A stretch of DNA of 64,000 bases from Brachionus manjavacas (Eukaryota > Rotifera > Eurotatoria > Ploima > Brachionidae): positions 434,001 through 498,000 of the forward strand of contig JAHQIY010000016.1 of NCBI GenBank assembly GCA_019054805.1, written 5' to 3'. Below the pieces are notes generated by a model, which saw nothing but the letters and a program-made list of their open reading frames with translations, ran no database searches and was not told where the DNA came from. Shown here piece after piece: positions 24,846 to 37,800 of this stretch. Numbering within the stretch: the stretch's first letter is position 1; every line of letters starts with the position of its first letter. The position numbers and the translations under genes were made by a program.

Positions 24846-26917
24846 AAAAATGCAACTAAATACGAAAGATGCTTTGCTCCCATTAGAAATAATTTAGTTT
24901 CTAGGGAAATTTTATGTGTTAATCACTTTTTTTAATTTTTTTTCAACTTCATCCGTCATAATCTAATATAATCTAGCACTGGACATTATGGTCAAATGCC
25001 ATCTAGCATTCGCTTTATAAAAGCTGGAGAAGATGTGATTTAGCTACATCGCTGTCGATATCACTTGATATGTTAACTAACTAAACCATGAGTCTTTAAG
25101 TTGAGAAGAAGCATAAATAATTATAGCAAAGAATCAAATTCCAAAAAACTCACTTATGAACTTTTTTTTCTAAAATTAATAGCTCGAACAAACTTATTAC
25201 TTTTTGGTCTATCAAATATGGTCTTAAATTTTTTTTTTTAATTTTTTTATTTAGAAGCTTTTTATTTTTTATAACTTAATTTCAGATTTTTTCATCACCT
25301 TAATGGCGTCAAATAATATTAAATAAATTAGCGAAAGCTCGAATCCTAAAAGATTTGAATTAAAAAGACGGATGATATATGTATATCCATCTGATTTCAT
25401 GGCTAATATAGAGCCAAATAAAAACATCAGGAAATAATTTTTTTAATTATCTTTCAAGGAAATAAACAATGGACTCTCAATACCAAGACATTAGAGTCAA
25501 TTTTAGTCAATTATTTTCCTTGTCTAAACTCGATCTCAGCAGCTGATGTCAAAAGGATTTGCATCACGATTTTTACTAATTTAGAAAAATGCCGAGGGAA
25601 ATTCTGAATCTCAGAGCCTCATGTTTATTTGATAAAGTATTAGATTATGAATAAGAGAATAAACATTAGATAAAAAATTTTTTATTTTATTTGCTATTTC
25701 TGCTAATTCATTATTTTTGGACACTTTTAATTCCGATGGAGCACGATACAGGTCTACAAACAAAAGAAGAAAAGAAACTAGTTTTCACTGTTTCTGAAAG
25801 GTGTAAAAAATTCTGTTGAATGAAGACTAAGCCGCTTTGGTGGAACAAACAGCTTAGATTTTCAATAGGAAAAAAAAATTAATCAGCACAAAATCACTAT
25901 AAATCATTAAAATGGATTAAAAAAAAGATGATGAAAAAATGAATCAAACAAAAAATAGAAATAAATTATTTAAAAAATAAAGAAAAAAAACGAATAACAC
26001 CAGTCTATATGAAATAAAATATTTATTTTTTAATACACTTTCAAAATCGATTGTTTCAAATTTTGATAAGAAAAGAGCAATTTTTTTTGATAATGATTTT
26101 TGAATTATAAGCAAAAACCATGGATGAAATAAGAGCCTCGCATGAATTATCCCTATCAAAATCATGCAGTACGCCGTTTCCTATTTAACAATTCTTGTTC
26201 TGCTAAATAATCGAATTAAAACCAAATTTATTTAAAAATACGGATGTTGGTTATTAATCATTAGTTTTAATTTGATTTTTCCTATAAGCTAAAAAATGTA
26301 ATTCAAAAAAAATTTAGACGCCCGAATCAAATGGGCACGTTTTAGAGTTTATTGACAAATTAATTGCGCTTCTACTGCTTTTGACACATAATGGCTTCGT
26401 TTCTTGACAATCAATTAAAATACTTGAGATTACTTAAAAATTTTGTCCATTAGTTATTAGATAATTTACTTTAAATAATACTTATTCGGGTAAGAAAAAA
26501 ATTGGAAACAAAAAGAGCGTTCAAGTTGTTGTTGAATATCTGGAGAGAAAACTGGTCTGAAATTTAATAAGTTTTTAAGCAGACTTTGTTCTTTAGATAG
26601 AAATTGCTGAGAAAAAATTGTGTTTATTTAACAAAATTCTCTTTTAAAACTAATGTGATACTAAACTCTAGGATTTTTAATTATCTAGGCAGTGCAGATA
26701 ATTAACATTTGAGCAACAACAAAATAATTGATTGAATTCGACCCTAACTTAAATAATATTTTTTTTCAAATAATTTAGAGTAAAATAATTAAAAGTAAAT
26801 GGTTTTAAAGCGCTGTATGACAAGTTTACCACAGCACAAAAAGCTACCATAGCGTAAGGAATAGACCTATTTCTATGAAATAAGCTCAGTAAGTTATTCT
26901 ACTTACCGTAGCTCAAC

Positions 26918-26935
26918 AATAATAATAATAATAAT
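26918..26935. repeat. AAT microsatellite, six units
   Basis: Six perfect AAT units. No associated feature. Confidence 0.8.
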
Positions 26936-29900
26936 TTTGAGAATATCCAGGGTTTTTCGTTTTTTTAAACTGTGATTCTCACAAAATCGAAAAAAAATTT
27001 TTACTCAGTCCCAATCTTTACCACAGTTCAGGTGAAAATATTTTCAAGTATAATTAACAAAGTATCTTCCTGATTGAACAATTTGCTCGGTTGAAAATAA
27101 AGTTAAACTTTTTTTAATTTCATCTTCACAAAATCATTTCATAACATTTCAACAAAAGCTATTTATCATATTCAACTAGCTTAAAAGCACAAATTCCCGA
27201 CCATGTAACAAAATTGGATTTAATTTTTTACAGTTTGTCGAGCAGTAATCAGACGCTTCAACTGTCCTGGAATGTTTTTTTAATGCTTAATTTAATATCA
27301 GCTGAATACCTGATATTTTCAAATTTGACTGAAAATAGTTTCGAGAAAAATTACATAACTCAATCAAACGAGATAATATTTTCTATTCATCAGAAATGTT
27401 TGTTTGTGCTTTTTGGATTTAATAATCAGGAACAAAAATCTCAAAGATTGATTGAAAAAGAAAAATAAAATATGCTGCTTCCACTTATTTGAAGTAGGCC
27501 TAACAATTTTGTGCCCAACTTTGGACTTGCCAAAAATAAACGCTTTCAGTGTAGTTATATAATTATTTATTAGAATTTTAGAATTTATGAATTAAATTAA
27601 GAAAAATCATATTATTAAAAGTGTTGATACAAAAAATGAGTTAATCTTTATTTTTAGAAGATAATCGGGTTTTTATACAAACTTTTATAGACATCCAAAA
27701 AAAAACTCCCACAACTTAAACATTAACATTCAAATTGAGTTCCTTGAAGAACTAATTGTTAGATGCAAGACTAATTTGTAGCTGTTGTTTCTTGTTGTTG
27801 TGTTGCCTGCTTCATACTCCTTTAATGTTATAAAATCAACTTAAACTTGTTTCTTAATTTAAGAACTAACATATGTTTACCAGCATCTTTTAAGTATTGT
27901 ATTCTAAGTATTTCGCTTCTTTAGTTTTTAAATAGCTCAACCAGGTATTGCCAAAGATCTCTGTAACATTTAGGTTTTTTTAAACCTCCCTCAAGTTTTT
28001 TTTGTGAATAAATGAAATATAACTTTTCTTGTTTTTTTCGGATAATTTAATTTCTAATTGCTCTAAAACTTAATTATCATCTCCTTTTGTTTTATTTAAA
28101 ACTTTTGCTTAAAAAAATTGTTGGGAACTAATGTAATTTATCAATGTTGCAGATAAATAGAGACAATATCGATTAACTTTAGGTAGATCTTATTTTTGGC
28201 CCTCAAGGAGTTTAAAAATACTCTCATTATACTATATGTTTGCATAATTTTTATATTCAATTTAAAATTGCTTCATATGAAGTTTTTATGTTCTCTAGAA
28301 TAAAGCAGCTAAATAAAAAATTTTCATGATCGAATAAATCCTGTGTCATTTCAAATTGTTTAGAGGCATGAATTCACTGATGACGTTCTCTTGATTAGAA
28401 GTCTAGCCCAATTTTTTTTTCAAATATATTTCACATGGTTTAAATTTAGAATTTCATTATCAAATAAATAAGTATAAAAAATTTATAAAATAAAACTATG
28501 TATTTTAAAAATCAATTAGATGCAGAAAATTGAAAATAATCAATTGAAAAAAAAAATTTAATTTAAGAACAGCTAAATTCATCTAAATGTAATATGGTCT
28601 ATATTTCATCAATTCTATTCTATTAAACATCGATTTAAGAATTAATTTGTAATTTTTAGTTATCCTTTTCAATTAGACTTTTAAAAATTAACAAGTCTTC
28701 ACAGCCAAAATCGGGTAGAAATGTTCTTGAATAGAAATTTTTGCTCTCTAAAAAATCAACTTTAAATCAATTTTAATGCGGGTTTATTCCAAAATTGTAA
28801 TTCTATAATTTGAAAATTAAATTTCTTAATTCAATAAAAATGAAAAAAAAGATAATCAAACTCATACGCAATCAAGTAATTCTAATTTTTGATTTAATTT
28901 CTGTACAGATTTTTGTAATAATTTTTTTCCTACTTGTCGCTAAAACAAATTCTAAATAAGAATTAATTCTATTAAATCTTGGTTATATAGATGCGATTTT
29001 TTCCCCAAAAAATGAACTTAAAATTATAAAATTGGGCTAATGATGATTCCAAATTAGACTGCCAGTAATAAACCAAATTAATCTAAATTAAACATATTTA
29101 GCCGAAATTTAAAAAGCTCAATCATGGGCTGAACAAATTAGCTTCAAGTAACTAATTCTAAAATGATAAACTATGAAAATTTCCAATTTAACCCTGAAAA
29201 CTGTTTTATTTGTTATTTTGGGTTTGGTAAATTATTATAAAAAAATGGTTTTTGAGCTTCTGAATTCTCTTAAAGATCGCTTATTGCGAGAGATGAGTCT
29301 TTAACAATGAACATAAATGATTTTTATCTTTATTCTGAAAAATCTTTAGAAATCCGATATACTAATTGCTGAAATTTTTCTTCCAAACAAATGATACAAT
29401 AGATCTACGCAGCAAATTTAATTTAATTTAATAAATTAATAATTACCTTGATCAAATTTGATAAGGCATTCCATCGATCTAGACAAATTTAATATAATTT
29501 CTTCATTAGTTATTAATTATTCATTTGAATAATCAACATCTTTCAAAAGTGATTATGTAAAATTTGAGAAAAATCAATTTTTTAATTTTCAAAATTATTT
29601 TTTCATTTAAAATACTGAAAAAATTATTTTGACTAAACAAGAATAATTTTTTGCTCAAATTTTATTATCAGCATTTTTAAAAACAAATGCATAAGATGTA
29701 TAAAAAACATAAAAATATTCTAAATTGTAATTATAATTGAAATAAAAACATTGGTTCAAGTGCAATGAATTATTTGAAATAACAGAATTTTTACAATTTA
29801 AACAATCATAAGTTTTCTCATATAAAAAGATATTAAACAATTAAAAAAGCAAATGATCTTTCTTTGAATCTTCTAAAAGAAATTGGAAAATTGGCTTACA

Positions 29901-31034
29901 AGTTAAGACTACGAATTTATAATTATTTTTAAATTTTAATAAAATTATTTATTTCTTTTAGGCTTAATTAATAATAAAAACACTTACATTACCTTTAAAG
30001 ACATTCATTTCAGAAGGAATGAATTTTTCAATTATAAAAAAGAGCTTCGTTACAAGCATATAAGTGATTCTAAATTAAAAAATCCCAATGTCTTATTATC
30101 AAATTTTACAATATTTATTGGGAGGTCGTTTTTCATTCAATTTTTTATTTCGATTTTTAATTATTGATAAACAATTAAATAGTTGCTATGTTATTTTGAA
30201 AATAAAAAAGAAAAAAATTCCATTACTTGGTTCTGCCTAAAATTGATTAAACAGAATTTTTGAGTAAACTTCTTAGTTTCTTTCTTTTTTCCAATTGCTG
30301 ATAAATTCAAACCAGTTTAAAAGAATTTGCTTCGAAAACAAAAATTGAGTTAAATTTTATGATTTTATTACTTAACCAGACTCCACTAATTTTGATAATT
30401 TTTTTTATTTCATTACAATTATTAGCAACATTTTTTTAATTACTCAGTTTAAAAAATTTTAAAATTATTATAAACGATATTAAAGTTTATGATTTGGAGC
30501 CCTACATATTATCATTGATAAAAAAATTTAATCTTATATTCATTTTAGAAAATTGCTATAACAATAAATAAAAGAAATATTTTTTCAAAACAATAAAAAA
30601 AGCATTAAAATGAAGTGTTTTTTTTTTATAAAATTTGAATTATCATTATTCAAAAAATTATTTATTGAATAATGATGAATAATTAAAGTGCGTCAATAAA
30701 ACACAAATTTACTCGATTGATGGAAAAAAATTCAAAATGTAAATCTATTAGAATATGTCTTTGTAATTTCATTTGGGAATTATATAATTTAAATTCATTT
30801 TTCATCGAATTTAGCATTTGTAAAAATGGAAAAAAAAATTATAAACTTAATTAATCATTTAAATTTGATAAGTATGTTAAAATTTTAAAATAAATCATTC
30901 TAAAGAGAATTTTCAACATATTTATGCCGATTTAACTGCACAATCCACCAACTATAATAAAATAACTGTCCCTTTTTTTTATTAGTGGAAAATGGGGAGG
31001 CGCTCTTCTCTTTTTCTAGTGCCTTTTTTGTGCA

Positions 31035-31260
31035 ACGACTCCGATCTGACACAGAGGTTAAAGCATCGAGTTGATCATCTACAACGAAATTATTACCCAG
31101 TCGAAACTGGTCGAAACCCCCTATTTTTTTGATGAAAGGGGTTTAAACATTCGCCCAGTATTGCAGAGATATTCTGAAGGTTTTTTCCAGCGAGTTTTGA
31201 ACCCTGGGTCCTCTGCTTGTATTATTAACACGAAAACCATTAGGCTACACCGGCTGAACC
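31035..31260. mobile_element. Head-to-head pair of tRNA-like sequences (SINE remnants)
   Basis: On the minus strand (about 31254-31188) the sequence GCCGGTGTAGCCTAATGG, then GGACCCAGGGTTCAAAAC, then CTCGCTGG reads as a decayed tRNA: an A box, a B box, and ends that pair at about six of seven positions. On the plus strand (about 31040-31121) TGACACAGAGGTTAAAGC and GGTCGAAACCCC look like another A and B box. The two meet at a hairpin AAACCCCC...GGGGTTT (about 31115-31147). Neither folds into a working tRNA. tRNA-derived SINE heads are the simplest explanation; no tail or target duplication was found. Confidence 0.5.
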
Positions 31261-34200
31261 AATTTTAGAGATTTTAAATTTTTTTGAAAAAATTGTAAAA
31301 TATTCAATTAATAATTTCAACTAGAAACATATAGAAATACATTTTAAAAATTTTAATAATTGATTAATTTAATTTAAAAATTTGAAAATAAATAACTTTC
31401 GAAATATTTATAAATTTTCATTAGAATCATGATTTCATTTTTTCTTTTGAAATTTTGTTTAATTTAATTCTTCAAAGCCGATTTGTAAATAAATTTTCAA
31501 TAAAGCTGCTCGATTTTTTTTCAATCCTAATTAATATTTTTACCAGCACCAAAAAAATATAAATCGGAATTATTATGCAACGTGGACGAAAGAATTTGTT
31601 TAAAAAGTAATTTTTCTTGTTGAAAGTTTTGATCATTTTGTTCAAATATCATGATTTAAATTAAAAATAAATAGAGTAATATTTTTCGAATTTAATGCAA
31701 CCAAAATATTTATATTACCTATTTAATCAAAATGTTTAATATATATTTTTTAAGTTTTTAGCAATTAGTGATTTTTAACTTGGCATCTTCATTTTTTTTT
31801 GTTATAAAAAATTTGAGAATATTTTGATTGATTTTACAAAAAAGATTGATTTATTAATTTGTTCAAATATTTCTTGTGCAACTTTTTTTCTTGAAAGAAT
31901 TTTGATGACTGAAGCAATCTTATCACTGAGCAATTACGGGTACAATTAAAATGTATGCTTTTATCAAATTTTAGTATTTGGCCCTGATTGCTAAATGCAA
32001 GTTAAGAATGAATTTTAGAAATAAATTGTCAAAATCAAGATATTTGATTCTAACTATAATTTATTTTAGATTGATTTTTCGTTTGAACAAAAGCCAGAGC
32101 AGTCTTCAAATCGATAAACAAACAATAACCCATAAGGCTATTACTCAAAAAAATGTTTCTTCCGTTCTGAGCTTTTTATTGATTTATATGTTTTCCTACA
32201 CTAAATTAGATTGTATTATTCAATAAAATAAATGAAATTTAATTAAAATTTTTAGAAATTTCATATGATAAAGTATGGGGTGAATCGAAAAAAATGAGCC
32301 AGATTCCCATTAATAAATCAATCGAAAATAAATAATAGGAAAAGTTATCCATCTACAGAAATTAACTCAAAAAGAATTACAAGAGTTTATACAATTGCTA
32401 GATAAAATACAGAATTTTAAGCGTTTCTAAGAAATTATTCTAATAAGATCTATTGAATGAATTTTAAATTGTCATGATTTTTGAATTTTTAAATATAATT
32501 AAGTAGAATGAGTGTACTTTTAGTATTGACATGAGCGCTCCAAGGAATCTATAATTAAGGATCTTACATCATCATAACATCATTTGTTTAGATTAGAGTA
32601 ATTTTAGAATCAATCTCAAGTCATGATATCCGATGCTTTAATACCAAGGTATATCTTAATAAGAAAATATATTAAATTTATAATTAAAATAAAATACTTA
32701 AAAAGATCGTTGTTGAAATTTTAACATCGTTTTGGGTAAAAATATTTTCCTTTTACGATAGATTAAAAACTAGAATTTTATTTAAAAATTTATTTATAAT
32801 TTTGTTTACATAAGCTAAAAAGTAATTAAATATATAAAAATTTTAAATCATGAATTCATAAATAATTTGACAACGTCGAGTCCAATTTTTTAGGAATCAG
32901 TTTTTGAAAAAAAAGAGGTAATTAAATAAATTAGATTTAATTTGCCATAGACCCATATTTCATTTTATTAAAATTCAAATCTCCATTTAAAAGTAAACAC
33001 ACAAACACACGCAGATTATTATCGGTAAAGCATTTAGTTACCTTAATGATTTATTCAAATTCTTAATTAAATTTCGATAAATTTTATCTTTTTTATTAAT
33101 GTATCATTTAAATTTAAATGACACTTGTCTAGGGTTCTTTTAATCCAATTCTAAGTCTTAAATTACTCGAGTCTTTAATTAAAAAAGAGAAATATTAATA
33201 AATTAGATCTATTTCGGCCTAATATTTTTTACATCCTCTCCATATTACTCTTCAGTAATATTTTCAATATACCTTAAAGTTTCAATAAAATAAAAAAATT
33301 ATTTTGATTGTTTTATGCATCTAATTTAAAAAAATATGTGTTTTAAGAGTCAATCAAACGAATTTATTTATGTAGGCTTCTAGTTTAATAAAAATCGCCT
33401 GGGAATAAGCTATAACTTGGACGACTTGTCAATCATTCGGATTATTATTTTTTCAATTTTTTTAAATATTTCCTAGGTATGATACTTAAACAAAATAATC
33501 CCAATGAGAGTCAATCTAAATTATTGGGAATAAATAAGTTTTAAAGACTTTTTAAATTATTTATTAACAATCTTGCAAGTGCAATAATTAAAAAATATTC
33601 TTTTTTCTGGTTATGTAGATTCAATATTTTATGAAATCATGTCTTTATGGTTTTAACATTTTATTAAAAAATAATTAATTTTAATGATATGGATAATTGA
33701 ATGAATTTTATTCGAACGTGCCTAAAACATTCTGGGTGATTAGCATAGTTCGGATTAGGGGAAAAATCGATCAAACTAGTCATCCTAAAATAACTGTAAG
33801 CTAAATAGGGAAACACAATAATCATGATAAAGTGAACAAACCGGCTCGTTGCATTTCAATAAATAATTCAATTTAGAGCCCGATAAAATTATTAGTTGAA
33901 CAATTTGAAACTAAAGATATTTAGATATTCCGAGAGAGATGAGTGCAAATTTTGAATTTTTACCCGGAGGACTCCGCTTAGTGACTCTTGTTCTCACAAA
34001 ACTACTTAATTAAATACCTTTTCTGCAATTTCTAGGGAAATTTAAATAATTTAATATTTAAATTTCTATTCGCTTTTGAACAAAGAGTTGCCAAGCTGAA
34101 ATCATGAAAGCCCTGCTCTATTTTCTCAGAAATAAAAGCGAATTTGAAATTTCCTGTGACATGGATTAGATAATTTTGATTTAATTAGAATAAAAATAGA

Positions 34201-34885
34201 CTTGTTATTTGTATTATATCATTTATAAATTAATTTTTGAAGTTTTTTCTTTTTATTTAGTAAATATTGATTGTGGATTGTTGGCAGATTTTAGAGCCAA
34301 GAATTATGTTCGGCTAGCAGTTACTCTTTAGCTTATAATTAGGATTTGTTTAATTAAATGATAGAAAAAAGGGAATATTTATCAATACGATCAGTTTTAA
34401 ATAATAATATTTTTAGCCGATTTTACTCATGTAATTTCACGGCCCAATTTACACTTTGTAATCTAATTATTGTCATCAGAATTTCTTTTAACACAAGAAA
34501 AATTGGCTATTTTCGTTCGACCCCAAGCTATTTAAAATTATTTTGTTTCCAACCAGTTGTCTAATTAAAAAATATTTTAGGCGAAAATTTCCCCTATTTG
34601 AAGAATTGTATAATCATGACACAGTTCAGTGTAAAAATATTAATTAGAAAATATTTTAAGGTAAGCAATTTTATGCGTTATGAGACCACATTTTTAATCT
34701 ATTTTTTATTTTATTTTTTATAACAGAAGTATTAATTTTTGAACTTTATAGAAAAGTCAATGTTTAAAAAAAAATGTGTTACAACTAAAATGATAAAATA
34801 TTATAAAAAAAAGATCTTTTTTTAAAAAATTAATTATTATTTTTTTAGATAAGAAGCAAATTTTAAAATGAATTAATTAGTAAAA

Positions 34886-37800
34886 ATGTCCTTGATTTTT
34901 TGTTACATCATTTTGGTCTTTTTAATCAGCTTCACGAATCAAACCACCTATACACCTCGTATACTCTTTAAAAAGTTATCACCTGTTCAGATTTATGAAA
35001 ATTTGGAAATCGGACATCAAATTATTGATCTAAAGGAGAAAATAATCGACCTAAACGGAGTCAGCTATGAGAATACACAGATTGTCTTCGAGTTTTTAGA
35101 AGAGCAAAAGTTGGCCACCAACATTCTAAATTTGGTCTCACTCAAGGAGTTTTTTATTCTAGACGAATATTCCGGAATAATTAGAACGTCCAAATCGATT
35201 GATTTAGAGCATTTTTGTAATTATAATTTGTGTCAGAATAAAAATATTAATAATGAAATTTATTTAAATAAAACTTCACAGGAAGGATGCCATCTAAACT
35301 TCAAAATAAGAGCCAAAAAACAATATGACAACAGAGCAAAATTGATTTACCAAATATCGTTTGATCTCATCATACATGACATAAATGAATTTCATCCAAT
35401 ATTTTCCCAAAAAAGCCCTCTTACTTTTAGTGTAAATGAAGAATTTAGCCCCATTGAATTATTGATAGGCTCAGTACCTAATGATAAAGACTGCATGGAC
35501 AGAGCTCAAATTTTTTATCAGATAAAAATAATGGAAGTCAACCGAACCAAAATTCAGACCAAATTAACCATAGAAGATTCTAATTTTGGTTTCCAAGTAG
35601 TGACCAAACAGGACCTTTTGTTTTTGTATTCAAATAGACCATTAGATCGCGAAGTCTACCAGAGTGTTACTTTGGACCTGATTGCTTATGACCGTATGGA
35701 TATAAATGAGGCAAACACTGCTTATTTAAAAATAATCATTAATATAATTGACATAAATGACAACTCGCCAGTATTTAAAATACCTGTGTACAGTCTAGAA
35801 TTTGATGAAGGTTTGCCATCAGGTACAGAACTTATTCGAGTTGAGGCTACCGATTTAGACCAGGGTCAAAATGGTCTAGTAAGCTTCGAGTTCGCTTCAC
35901 TGAGCGATCAAATAAATAAAAATTTTCTGCTTAATCGAACCACTGGATTTCTCTATCTAAAAAATAAACTTGCTTCTGAGATAAAAAACTGGACACTTCA
36001 AATAAAAGCCTCTGATCATGGCTCGAATAAAAAGTCCAATTTTTGTCTAGTTCACATCCAAGTCAAAGATGTGAACAATCACAAGCCAGAGATGGGAGTT
36101 AATTTTTTTGTTATTCCGGGTTTAATTGAGCCCAAATTTGAGACCATACACAATTTTGATAAAAATACCATTCACAAAGAAGATGTGGTATTTTTGCCAA
36201 AATCCTTAGAAGCGAACACAACAATCGGAATTTTGAGCATATATGATCCGGACTCGGGTCCAAATGGTCAGATTGAAGGATGCACAATTTTTTCCAAATT
36301 AAAGGAAAAAAGTGCCATTTTTTTGCAAAATTTTAATGAAATTGATCGTCAATTTGAGAGCTATTCTTCAAATGCTGATATTGATGAAGCAATCAAAATG
36401 TTGGTTGAGGCAGAATTGGACTCTTATAACAAGGTATTTAATGAGCAAAAATATCTAATCCGAACAAGATTTAATTTTGATAAATTTAAAATATTCAACA
36501 TTGAATTAAAAGCGTCAGACAGTGGCTTATTAAATCGACAAACAGCCTCTAAATCATTTAAAATGATCATTTTGAATGCCAACATTTTGAGCAATCAATA
36601 TTTAGACGAAGATGAGGTGGACGAAAATTATTCTTATGACCAAGAAGAATTGACTGATTATGACGAAGAAATGAGCATGTTCAGCCGATTAGGCCTGAGG
36701 GTGAATCTAAACGAAAACAACCTATTTCCAATTAGTCTGGCTAAGCTAACATCGGCCAATTTTGGTCTTAATATGCCACTAAAATATGATCTCTACTTGC
36801 CAACAAATTACAACTCAAAGCAAAATTACTTTAAAAAATCCAACATTTTTCAGTGTTCTCTTAGTCTATTCAAATATTTGAGTGTTGACCAAAATGGAAT
36901 AATAAGACTGAATAGATCATTAGACCGGGAGATATGTCAACTTTTTAAATTTTATATCAAAGGAGAAAGTGTAAATGATAAGCGAATAAGTTCAATAATA
37001 ACATTAAAGATAAATGTAATCGATTTGAATGACAATCCGCCAAGATTTGAAAAAAAACACTTCAAATTCGAGTTTATAAGAAGCCTTAACAAGACTATGA
37101 ATGTTCCCATTAGAGATCCTGATTTGGAATCAAGCTATATTTTTAGAATAGAGAGTCTAGATCATAGTGAAAAAATATCCGAGTTTATAAAGTTACAGCC
37201 TGATGAGAACTTTAGATCCATAAATATTCTAATAAATGAGAAAATTAATTTTGGCCAAAAAAATAAATATTTATTCAATTTGATTGTGATTGAGGCTAGC
37301 AATCTTCATGCCGGAATGGTAAATTCAGATATTGCACTGATTGAAATTGATGTTTTAAATGAGGAAGAGCTCAGGCCTGCAGTAAATAGGCTGTCAATAA
37401 TGGGAGATTTGGCTGATAAGGACCACTCATCAATAAAAATGCTGAATGATAGAGTTTTTTTTGTCTATGCAAATTACGAAAATTTAATAGACAAGCTTAG
37501 AATAAAAGAGTCGTCGACCAGCGAGACATATTTGAATCTTTTAAAGATAGGTGTACAAGAAAAAAGCACCCAAAATTATCGAAAGGAGCAGAGAATTAAT
37601 TTTTCTATTCAAAGTACAAAATTCTATGACTCTGTGGCTAATTTAAAGAATAAAACTGATTTCTCATTTGGGTCCAAAATGGATACAGCTGAACTATTTT
37701 TGTTGACCGAATCTGATGGTATACTTAATGTTAATTTGAATAGCTTCAAAAAACTTAATTCGATATTAATTACACCGTTGATTTGCTTTATTGAGATCAA

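Larger units (their letters stand above)
24018..34885. other. Gene desert of about 10.9 kb
   Basis: Between the 5' end of the Kv2 gene and the cadherin start. I find no exon chain on either strand; the few open frames of 60-85 codons are AT-rich and unsupported. Contents that I can name: a LINE scrap (24395-24530), a 44-bp tandem repeat (24747-24845), an AAT run (26918-26935) and a tRNA-like pair (31035-31260). Kv2 5' leader exons and enhancers probably lie in the left part. Confidence 0.6.

Noticed and set aside
27214-27468. 84-codon frame in the desert
   Set aside because: No recognisable motif, no splice partners, composition like surrounding non-coding DNA.
31978-32226. 82-codon frame in the desert
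   Set aside because: Same reasons: composition and lack of any family signal.
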